DNA of 12,419 nt from positions 1 through 12,419 of the forward strand of contig DZCR01000101.1 in NCBI GenBank assembly GCA_022736495.1. The letters are read 5' to 3'. Positions 1-8,215 of the stretch are shown in pieces (positions within the stretch are counted from its first letter, which is position 1; the number at the start of each line of letters is the position of its first letter). The notes under the pieces are model-generated. The model was not told where the DNA came from, ran no database searches, and saw nothing but the letters and a program-made list of their open reading frames with translations. The position numbers were made by a program, and so were the translations under genes. The stretch is from Desulfobacca acetoxidans (GTDB taxonomy: Bacteria > Desulfobacterota > Desulfobaccia > Desulfobaccales > 0-14-0-80-60-11).

Positions 1-20
1 CCCTGTCCCTCCCCCCAAAA

Positions 21-2669
<2,649 letters not shown>

Positions 2670-2690
2670 GGTGATCCTTGTGAAAGATAT

Positions 2691-2764
2691 TTGGGGGAGA
2701 GGGCTAAGGGCCGACGGCCCTTACCCCCTCCCCCAATCCTCCTCCCCCAATCCCCATAAGGGGG
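2691..2764. repeat. Long GC-rich hairpin and tandem C-tract repeat upstream of valS
   Basis: A long inverted repeat runs from 2691 to 2736. The outer arms TTGGGGGAG (2691-2699) and CTCCCCCAA (2728-2736) are perfect complements, as are the inner arms TAAGGGCC (2705-2712) and GGCCCTTA (2716-2723) around a GAC loop. The 12-mer CTCCCCCAATCC (2728-2739) is repeated at 2742-2753, and a small CCCC/GGGG stem follows (2752-2764). It lies in what would be the valS 5' leader, so it could shape that mRNA, but it also looks like a dispersed intergenic repeat. Classification is uncertain. Confidence 0.65.
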
Positions 2765-2861
2765 AAGGTGGAGTTTATAGTCACTAACTATTGAATATCA
2801 TTGCTAACTAACATGAAGGGGGCAAGTTGTCAAGGGAATTGGGGACCTGGCCGCTAGAGGC

Positions 2862-2890
2862 TTGACGGGGGCCGATAGATTTGGTATGAC
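2862..2890 (+). promoter_or_regulatory. Putative sigma-70 promoter of tetR
   Basis: TTGACG at 2862-2867 and TATGAC at 2885-2890 are separated by 17 bases, which fits a sigma-70 promoter (5/6 and 4/6 matches to consensus). The -10 box overlaps the left arm of the 16-bp operator, so a bound repressor would block polymerase. A start about 7 bases after the -10 box would fall near 2897, within a few bases of the ATG at 2900, implying a leaderless or almost leaderless mRNA. This is inferred from sequence only. Confidence 0.5.
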
Positions 2891-2901
2891 CAAGTGGTCA
2901 T
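2886..2901. promoter_or_regulatory. TetR operator 1 (autoregulatory)
   Basis: ATGACC-AAGT-GGTCAT is a palindrome with perfect 6-bp arms and a 4-bp centre. It overlaps the putative -10 box and the start codon of the adjacent TetR gene. The same arms with the same spacing recur before mqnE (3646-3661). Size, symmetry and placement are typical of TetR-family operators, so autorepression is the natural reading. Confidence 0.8.
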
Positions 2902-3550
2902 GATAGAAGAAGCGGCTTTTTCGACTTTTCGGCACTTGCCGGCGGATAAGCAGCAACGGGTGCTGGGCGCGGCGCTGGCGGAGTTTGCCGAGCAGGGGTA
3001 TCAGGCCGCCTCGCTGAATCGCGTGGTGGCCAAGGCGGGCATCGCCAAGGGCTCGCTTTACCAATATTTTCCCAACAAAGAAGGGATTTTTCATTACATC
3101 TTCCAGCACGCCCTGAAGATGGTGCGGCGCACCCTCACTCGCGTCAAGGCAGAGACCCTGGAGGAGAATTTCTTCGTCCGGCTGGAAAAATCCCTGCTGG
3201 CCGGAGTGCGCTTCTCCCGGGAGCATCCCAAAGTTTTCAGCCTCTATCTCAAGATCCAGTTTGATAAGAACGTGCCTTTCCGGGATGAATTTCTGGCCGC
3301 GGTGCGTCGCCACGCCGCGGAATATTTCGCCTCCCTGGTGCGCCGGGCCCAGGTCCGGGGGGAACTGCGCCCCGGCGTCCCCCAGGCCGCAACGCTCTTT
3401 CTTTTGGACGCCCTGTTCGACCGATTCCTCCAGGCCGTGGCCGTGCCGGCCTTAGACGTCACTTTGGGGTTGCACCAGGCTACGGATGAGACGATCCATA
3501 CACACATCAGGGAACTCATCAGCCTCCTGCGGGAGGGCCTGATGGCCTGA
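2900..3550 (+). CDS. TetR/AcrR-family regulator, probable repressor of the menaquinone operon
   Basis: A 216-residue one-component transcription factor. The N-terminal helix-turn-helix spans about residues 16-62: the start of the first helix is DKQQRVLGAALAEFAEQGY, followed by AASLNRVVAKAGIAKGSLYQYFPNKEGIF, the hallmark TetR recognition helix and the Y-x-Y-F-x-N-K-E segment. The C-terminal ligand and dimer domain (about 70-210) is all-helical by appearance; its ligand cannot be told from sequence. I chose the ATG at 2900 over the in-frame GTG at 2894: the GTG lies inside the operator, neither has a Shine-Dalgarno site, and the putative promoter would start transcription near 2897. Matching operators at its own start and before mqnE indicate that it represses itself and the mqn genes. 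Candidate effectors, such as a quinone, pathway intermediate or acyl-CoA, are speculation. Confidence 0.93.
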   Translation: MIEEAAFSTFRHLPADKQQRVLGAALAEFAEQGYQAASLNRVVAKAGIAKGSLYQYFPNKEGIFHYIFQHALKMVRRTLTRVKAETLEENFFVRLEKSLLAGVRFSREHPKVFSLYLKIQFDKNVPFRDEFLAAVRRHAAEYFASLVRRAQVRGELRPGVPQAATLFLLDALFDRFLQAVAVPALDVTLGLHQATDETIHTHIRELISLLREGLMA

Positions 3551-3562
3551 TAGTCCATAGCC

Positions 3563-3618
3563 GTAGGGGCGGACCTATGTGTCCGCCCTCAAAGGCGCAT
3601 ACCCAGGTGCGCCCCTAC
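3563..3618. repeat. Nested palindromic repeat (outer arms plus two inner hairpins)
   Basis: The outer arms GTAGGGGCG (3563-3571) and CGCCCCTAC (3610-3618) are perfect complements. Two hairpins lie inside: GGGCGGAC/GTCCGCCC (3567-3574 and 3581-3588) and GGCGCA/TGCGCC (3594-3599 and 3608-3613). The whole could fold as a cruciform or three-way junction. An element with the same architecture but different bases lies at 11247-11304. Its position between the tetR stop and the mqn operator means it could also act as a transcript end for tetR, though no clean T-tract directly follows a stem (an 8-T run starts 11 bases downstream). Confidence 0.7.
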
Positions 3619-3645
3619 AGTAAATAAATTTTTTTTGCAGAACAA

Positions 3646-3661
3646 ATGACCAGTCGGTCAT
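3646..3661. promoter_or_regulatory. TetR operator 2, upstream of mqnE
   Basis: ATGACC-AGTC-GGTCAT has the same perfect 6-bp arms and 4-bp centre as the site at 2886-2901. It ends 15 bases before the mqnE ATG and just before its strong AGGAGG ribosome site (about 3664-3669). I could not identify a convincing -35/-10 pair here. The AT-rich stretch 3619-3646 probably contains the promoter, in which case the repressor would block initiation or early elongation. Confidence 0.8.
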
Positions 3662-3676
3662 AAAGGAGGAGCGCCC

Positions 3677-4771
3677 ATGAATTTGCCAGGTATCCAGGAC
3701 CCGGCCTTGCAACCCATATATGAGAAGGTAGCCGCAGGGCGGCGCCTGAGTCGGGAGGACGGCTGCACCCTGTTCGGAAGCTTCGACCTGCTGGGGGTGG
3801 GGCATCTGGCCCAGATGGTGCGGGAGCGCCTCCATGGCAACAAGGCCTATTACATTTATAACCAGCACATCAATTATTCCAATATCTGCGTCAATGGCTG
3901 CAAGTTCTGCGCGTTCGGGCGCAAGGCCGGGGAAGCCGGGGCCTATGAGATGAGCCTGCCGGAAATCTTTGCCAAGGTGGAAGAGCGGGCCCATGAGCCC
4001 ATCACGGAAATCCATATTGTGGGCGGCTGTCACCCCGACCTGCCTTTTAGCTATTATCTGGACATGCTCCGGGGCATTAAAGCCCGGCGGCCAGAGGTGC
4101 ACCTCCAGGCCTTCACCGCGGTGGAGGTGGCCCACCTGGCCCAAAAGGCCGAGATGAGCGTGGCCGATACCCTGTTGGCGCTTAAAGACGCAGGCCTGGG
4201 GTCGCTGCCCGGCGGCGGCGCCGAGGTCTTCAGTCCCCGGGTGCGCTCCAGCCTCTGCCCGGAAAAACTCTCGCCGGAGGGCTGGGTGGAAGTGGCCCAG
4301 GCGGCGCACCGGTTGGACCTCAACACCAATGCCACCATGCTCTATGGCCACATGGAAAGCGTGGCGGAGCGGGTGGACCATCTTGTCAGGCTGCGAGAAG
4401 CGCAGGATGAAACTCAGGGGTTTTTGGCCTTCATCCCCCTGGCCTTTCATCCTGCCAACACAGGGTTGAGTGATTTGACCGGCCCCAGCGCCATCGATGA
4501 CCTGAAGACTCTGGCCATCTCCCGCCTTCTGCTGGACAACTTCCCCCACATCAAGGCCTTCTGGATCATGCTGGGGGCCAAGTTGTCCCAAATCTCCCTG
4601 TGTTTCGGGGTGGACGACATGGACGGCACGGTGATGGAAGAGCGGATCACCCACATGGCCGGGGCCCAGACCCCCCAGGGCCTGACCCGCGCGCAGCTGC
4701 AAGCCCTGATCCGGGAAGCGGGCTGCGAGCCGGTGGAGCGGGATACACTGTACCGGGTGATTGGAGAGTAA
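3677..4771 (+). CDS. mqnE: Aminodeoxyfutalosine synthase (radical SAM)
   Basis: MqnE couples 3-[(1-carboxyvinyl)oxy]benzoate, the MqnA product, to a SAM-derived adenosyl radical with loss of CO2, giving 6-amino-6-deoxyfutalosine. The 364-residue protein has the radical SAM cluster motif CVNGCKFC (C71, C75, C78), preceded by NQHINYSNI, the family signature. HIVGGCHPDLP (113-123) and LPGGGAEVF (177-185) are further MqnE/MqnC-family motifs. I separate it from MqnC by its HIVGGxHP and CAFGR wording; the paralogue downstream has the MqnC-type CAFYR and LQGGLNP. It is the first gene of the operon, with AGGAGG and a 7-8 base spacer before the ATG, and the TetR operator directly upstream. The gap to mqnC is 114 bases and holds a hairpin repeat. 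No key residue is missing. Confidence 0.95.
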   Translation: MNLPGIQDPALQPIYEKVAAGRRLSREDGCTLFGSFDLLGVGHLAQMVRERLHGNKAYYIYNQHINYSNICVNGCKFCAFGRKAGEAGAYEMSLPEIFAKVEERAHEPITEIHIVGGCHPDLPFSYYLDMLRGIKARRPEVHLQAFTAVEVAHLAQKAEMSVADTLLALKDAGLGSLPGGGAEVFSPRVRSSLCPEKLSPEGWVEVAQAAHRLDLNTNATMLYGHMESVAERVDHLVRLREAQDETQGFLAFIPLAFHPANTGLSDLTGPSAIDDLKTLAISRLLLDNFPHIKAFWIMLGAKLSQISLCFGVDDMDGTVMEERITHMAGAQTPQGLTRAQLQALIREAGCEPVERDTLYRVIGE

Positions 4772-4839
4772 TCAGAAGCCTATCAATGCTCAGGGTCGGT
4801 GAATGGATAGTACCCCGGGGTTAATAATCCTGTTTGTTT

Positions 4840-4879
4840 CCCTCTCCCTCAATGAGGGAGAGGGTCAGGGTGAGGGGGA
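4840..4879. repeat. Hairpin repeat supplying the mqnC ribosome site
   Basis: CCCTCTCCCTC (4840-4850) and GAGGGAGAGGG (4854-4864) form a perfect 11-bp stem with a 3-base AAT loop, followed by a G-rich tail with a repeated AGGG motif. The tail ends in AGGGGGA (4873-4879), which is also the only good Shine-Dalgarno sequence for mqnC, 6 bases before its ATG. Comparable pyrimidine-rich palindromes are common between genes in many bacteria, so this looks like a dispersed element that now serves as the leader. No T-tract follows, so it is not a classic terminator. Confidence 0.65.
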
Positions 4880-4885
4880 AGCGAC

Positions 4886-5938
4886 ATGAGGCTTGCCATG
4901 CACAATCTCTTAAAAGAGAACAAGCGCCTGGATTTTTCCGAGGCCTGCCGGTTGTGGGACCTGGACCTGCTGGAATTGGGCAGTTGGGCAGACCGGGTCC
5001 GTTGGCGCCTCAACCCCGCGTCCCGGGTCACCTTCGTCATCGACCGCAATATCAATTATACCAATATCTGCATTTCGGGCTGCCGTTTCTGCGCCTTTTA
5101 TCGGGCGCCTCAAGCCGCCGACGGCTATGTGCTTGATTGGGATAGCCTGGAGGCCAAACTTGTTGAACTCAAGGACCACGGCGGCAGCGGGGTTCTGCTC
5201 CAGGGCGGTCTCAATCCCAACTTGCCGCTGGGTTATTACCTTGAACTCGTGAGCTTCATCAAGAACTCCGGCCTGGCCGTGCACGGTTTTTCGCCCCCGG
5301 AAATCCATTTTCTGGCCGAACAAACCGGCCTGAGCCTGGCAGACCTGATCCGGTGCCTGATGGACGCGGGGTTGAGCTCAATTCCCGGGGGTGGAGCCGA
5401 AATCCTGGTGGACCGGGTGCGCCGCCAAATTTCGCCTCGAAAATGCTCCACTCTGCAGTGGCTGGAGGTTATGGCCGCGGCACACCGGCAGGGCTTGAAA
5501 ACGAGCGCCACCATGATGTTCGGGCACCTGGAGACTCAGGAAGAACGGGTGGAACATCTCTTCCGGATTCGGGACCTCCAGGACGAGACCGGTGGCTTTA
5601 CCGCGTTTATCCCCTGGACCTACCAGCCTGGGGGCACGGATTTGCAGGGCGAGACCAAGGGTGCGGTGGAATATTTGAAAACGTTGGCCATTTCCCGCCT
5701 GATCCTGGATAACGTGCCCCACCTCCAGGTCTCCTGGGTGACCCAGGGACCCAAAGTGGCCCAGGTGGCTTTGAAGTTCGGCGCCGACGACTTCGGCTCC
5801 ACCATGCTGGAAGAAAACGTGGTGGCCGCCACCGGCGTGGGCTTTCGCCTGCAGCGGCAGGAAATCGAAACCCTGATCCGCCAGAGCGGCTATGAGCCGC
5901 AGGTGAGAGATCACCGTTACCGCTTGTTACCAGGATGA
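4886..5938 (+). CDS. mqnC: Cyclic dehypoxanthinyl futalosine synthase (radical SAM)
   Basis: MqnC uses a 5'-deoxyadenosyl radical to cyclise dehypoxanthine futalosine, creating the spiro ring later turned into the naphthoate. The 350-residue protein carries CISGCRFC (C62, C66, C69) for the 4Fe-4S cluster, preceded by DRNINYTNI, then AFYR, LQGGLNPNLP (105-114) and PGGGAEI (167-173). It is a clear paralogue of MqnE upstream. The ATG at 4886 is taken because AGGGGGA lies 6 bases before it; an in-frame ATG at 4898 is possible but has weaker support. The stop codon overlaps the next start (ATGA at 5935-5938), indicating translational coupling to the MTAP-like gene, whose predicted reaction comes immediately before that of MqnC. 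Family assignment is firm; the substrate is inferred from family and context. Confidence 0.94.
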   Translation: MRLAMHNLLKENKRLDFSEACRLWDLDLLELGSWADRVRWRLNPASRVTFVIDRNINYTNICISGCRFCAFYRAPQAADGYVLDWDSLEAKLVELKDHGGSGVLLQGGLNPNLPLGYYLELVSFIKNSGLAVHGFSPPEIHFLAEQTGLSLADLIRCLMDAGLSSIPGGGAEILVDRVRRQISPRKCSTLQWLEVMAAAHRQGLKTSATMMFGHLETQEERVEHLFRIRDLQDETGGFTAFIPWTYQPGGTDLQGETKGAVEYLKTLAISRLILDNVPHLQVSWVTQGPKVAQVALKFGADDFGSTMLEENVVAATGVGFRLQRQEIETLIRQSGYEPQVRDHRYRLLPG

Positions 5939-6834
5939 AATTGCTCAGGCTCTCCCCCAAAATACCCGCCAACGTAAAAGTGGCGCTTATTGCCCGAGTG
6001 GCGGCCCACCGGCCCTTCGTGGCCCGCGGTCTCCAATCTCTGGGCACTGAGGTTTACCAAACCCCCTATGGCCCCAGCCGACCGGTGCATTTTTTTGCCC
6101 ACGCAGGCCTCAGCTTCGCGGTCCTTTCCCGGCACGGCGAGGCTGGCTACGAGATTTCCGCGCCGTTTGTCAATGCCCGGGCCAATCTCTACGCCTTAAA
6201 GGCCCTGGGGGTGGAAAAGATTCTGGCCTGGGTGGCGCCGGGATCACTCAATAAGGAAATGGCCCCGGGGGACTTGGTGATCCCCCACGATGTGCTGGAT
6301 GAAGGTCGGGGCGGGCCCCAGACTTTCTATACCGGGGTGGGCTGGGGCTTTATCCGGCACAACCCCGTGTTCTGCCCGGAGCTCAGGAAGGCCCTGCTGG
6401 GGGCGTTGGCCGGGGCGCCGTTCACGGTGCACGACCGGGCGGTCTATGTGGCCACCACCGGGCCGCGCCTGGAGACTGCGGCGGAAGTCCGCAAATTTGT
6501 CCTCCTGGGGGGCGAGCTGGTGGGCCAGACTCTGGCCCCCGAGATCTTTCTGGCCCGGGAACTGGAATTCTGTTACGTGGGCCTCACCTACGTGGTGAAT
6601 TATGCCGAAGGCTTGGTGGAGCGGCCTTACCAGCCTGGGGTGCTCTTCGAAGGGCTCGCCACCCCCGAGGAAATGGAGAAGGTGCGGGCGGTGGAAGCGG
6701 CCTTTCCGGACCTTATCATCCGGCTTCTCCCAGCCCTGGCTGCAACCTCCCGGGACTGTCCCTGCCCGCGGCTTATGGAACGCTACCGCCTCCGGGGCGA
6801 CCTCGGTGAAGATTGGCGGACCTGGTTAAGATAA
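5935..6834 (+). CDS. MTAP/PNP-family protein, probable futalosine nucleosidase replacing MqnB
   Basis: A 299-residue member of the methylthioadenosine/purine nucleoside phosphorylase family. Recognisable pieces are TPYGPSRP (43-50), RHG (66-68), NARANLYALKALGV (80-93), GSLNKEMAPGDLVIPHD (103-119), TGPRLET (175-181) and VGQT (196-199). The base-binding segment reads VNYAEG (221-226), where human MTAP has TDYDCW. Asn in place of the first Asp is the arrangement of 6-oxopurine-specific PNPs, so hypoxanthine is the likely leaving base. The family's N-terminal GG-T/S-G phosphate loop is replaced by ARVA (20-23), and the Thr of the TACGSL segment is Val (V100). Both suggest a weakened phosphate site and perhaps hydrolysis instead of phosphorolysis. 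A CPC pair (C275, C277) lies near the C-terminus. The start overlaps the mqnC stop. With mqnX next and no MqnB nearby, release of hypoxanthine from futalosine is the best guess; methylthioinosine phosphorylase is the main alternative. Confidence 0.8.
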   Translation: MKLLRLSPKIPANVKVALIARVAAHRPFVARGLQSLGTEVYQTPYGPSRPVHFFAHAGLSFAVLSRHGEAGYEISAPFVNARANLYALKALGVEKILAWVAPGSLNKEMAPGDLVIPHDVLDEGRGGPQTFYTGVGWGFIRHNPVFCPELRKALLGALAGAPFTVHDRAVYVATTGPRLETAAEVRKFVLLGGELVGQTLAPEIFLARELEFCYVGLTYVVNYAEGLVERPYQPGVLFEGLATPEEMEKVRAVEAAFPDLIIRLLPALAATSRDCPCPRLMERYRLRGDLGEDWRTWLR

Positions 6835-6864
6835 GGGAGGCGCAAGTTTAAAACCCTCCCTTAT
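6831..6864 (+). other. Stem-loop enclosing the stop codon of the MTAP-like gene
   Basis: ATAAGGGAGG (6831-6840) and CCTCCCTTAT (6855-6864) form a perfect 10-bp stem with a 14-base A-rich loop; the TAA stop (6832-6834) is inside the left arm. No T-run follows, so an intrinsic terminator is unlikely. It may stabilise or process the message, or partly separate the upstream genes from mqnX. Confidence 0.55.
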
Positions 6865-6906
6865 AGCACCGATTAAGGTCGGGGCAACAGAAACCTTCAA
6901 TGAGTA

Positions 6907-8115
6907 ATGAGTGAAATGATTGCACACGTGAGTACATGGGTTTTGCCGGTGGATCAGCCTCCTATCCGGAATGGGGCGGTGGTGGTGGAAGCCGACCGGA
7001 TTTTCGCGGTGGGTCCGGCGGCTGAGGTTCTGCGCGGCTTTAAGGGCCTGGTCTGTGAACATGGCGACGGGGCGATTGTGCCCGGGCTGGTGAACAGCCA
7101 CGTCCACCTGGAGTTTTCCGCCCTGGCCGGAAAGGTAACCCCCCAGGTGCGCTGGGAGGACTGGCTGGTTGCAACCCTGGCGGCCTATGGCAAACTCTCG
7201 CCGTCTGAGGTTGAGGCCGGCATCAGACGCGGCCTTGAGGCGTTGCGGGACAGCGGCGCGGCGTTAGTGGGGGAGGTGAGCAACACCGGAGCTTCCTGGC
7301 CACACCTTGAAACCAGCCCCCTTGCTTACCACTTCTTCTACGAGTGCCTGGGGTTTCACCTGATGGAGCCGTTTGACCTGCCGGAGGCGTTTCCTTTTTT
7401 CGCCCAGCCAGAGGTTACAGGGACCCAATGGATTTCGGCTGCGGCCCATGCCCCGTATTCCGTGTCCGCCCCCTTGTTTAAGGCTGTGGATAAATGGAAC
7501 GCCGCCCGCCTGGCGCCCCAGATGGTGCATCTGGCCGAATCCCGGGCGGAACTGGACTTTCTGACGGGCGGGAACGGCTTCTTCGAAGCCCTGCTGCAAC
7601 AGCGAGGACGCTGGGTGCCGAATTTCCAGCCTCCCGGGGTGAGCCCGCCGGCTTACCTTAACAGCCTGGAATTTTTGGGTTCCCGGACTCTGACGGTTCA
7701 TGGGGCCTGGCTCTCCGCCGCGGATTGCGGCCTCTTGGCCGCTACCGGGACCTGGCTGGTACTCTGTCCCCGGGCCAACCGCTACACCGGCGCGGGAACG
7801 CCGCCGGTGCCGGACCTGCTTCAAGCCGGAGTGAACCTGGCCCTGGGTACCGATACCCTGGCCGGCAACTGGGATCTGAATCTCTTTGGGGAAATGCTCT
7901 GGCTGCATCAGAACTTTCCGGCCTATCCCGGGGATTTGTGGCTGCGCCTGGGGACCTTGAACGGCGCCCAGGCCCTGGGGCGGGACCAGGACTTCGGCAG
8001 CCTTATGCCCGGCAAGAAGGCCGCTTTGGGGTTCATCCCCTTGCCGGGCCGGGGGGAGTTCTGGAGTGAACTCTTTAGCGCGGGGGCGGCCGGAAAGTGG
8101 CGCTGGTTGGGATGA
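6907..8115 (+). CDS. mqnX: Aminodeoxyfutalosine deaminase (amidohydrolase)
   Basis: This metal-dependent amidohydrolase of the TRZ/ATZ and adenosine-deaminase-like group probably deaminates 6-amino-6-deoxyfutalosine to futalosine. The 402-residue protein shows the expected metal and catalytic residues in order: H65-x-H67 in PGLVNSHVHLEFS, H181 in AAHAPYSVS, H208 and E211 in VHLAES, H265 in TVHG, and D316 in LGTDTLAGN. A composite beta domain precedes and follows the barrel, ending in MPGKKAALGFI (367-377). Substrate choice rests on context: the neighbours are mqnC, mqnA and a 6-oxopurine-type nucleoside enzyme that would need the deaminated substrate. The ATG at 6907 has no good Shine-Dalgarno site; it lies in a tandem ATGAGTA/ATGAGTG, and an ATG three codons on (6916) is an alternative. 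The gap upstream is 72 bases and downstream is 100. Confidence 0.87.
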   Translation: MSEMIAHVSTWVLPVDQPPIRNGAVVVEADRIFAVGPAAEVLRGFKGLVCEHGDGAIVPGLVNSHVHLEFSALAGKVTPQVRWEDWLVATLAAYGKLSPSEVEAGIRRGLEALRDSGAALVGEVSNTGASWPHLETSPLAYHFFYECLGFHLMEPFDLPEAFPFFAQPEVTGTQWISAAAHAPYSVSAPLFKAVDKWNAARLAPQMVHLAESRAELDFLTGGNGFFEALLQQRGRWVPNFQPPGVSPPAYLNSLEFLGSRTLTVHGAWLSAADCGLLAATGTWLVLCPRANRYTGAGTPPVPDLLQAGVNLALGTDTLAGNWDLNLFGEMLWLHQNFPAYPGDLWLRLGTLNGAQALGRDQDFGSLMPGKKAALGFIPLPGRGEFWSELFSAGAAGKWRWLG

Positions 8116-8119
8116 GGAG

Positions 8120-8147
8120 GGTGTCAGCTTCCAGGTGTCAGGTGTCA
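8120..8147. repeat. Short GGTGTCA repeats between mqnX and mqnA
   Basis: GGTGTCA occurs three times, at 8120-8126, 8134-8140 and 8141-8147; the last two are in direct tandem. Nothing in the 100-base gap looks like a promoter or terminator. It resembles simple dispersed intergenic repeats; no function is evident. Confidence 0.5.
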
Positions 8148-8215
8148 AGTAAGTTAGACCGGTGGGGTGGCCGTCTCTGGCCGCCAACCGCCGCCGAGTA
8201 TCAAGGGAGACAAAC

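Noticed and set aside
2774..2779. Possible minus-strand -10 box (TATAAA) for valS
   Set aside because: No -35-like hexamer lies 16-18 bases upstream on that strand, so I do not call a promoter.
3575..4702. 375-codon minus-strand open frame opposite mqnE
   Set aside because: It is antisense to an intact radical SAM gene and resembles no family; a shadow of codon-position GC bias.
8120..8147. CRISPR-like array
   Set aside because: Three 7-base repeats, two directly abutting, have no uniform spacers and no repeat of CRISPR length.
8162..8215. GTG start giving mqnA an 18-residue extension
   Set aside because: No ribosome site precedes the GTG, while AAGGGAGA lies just before the ATG at 8216 where family similarity begins.
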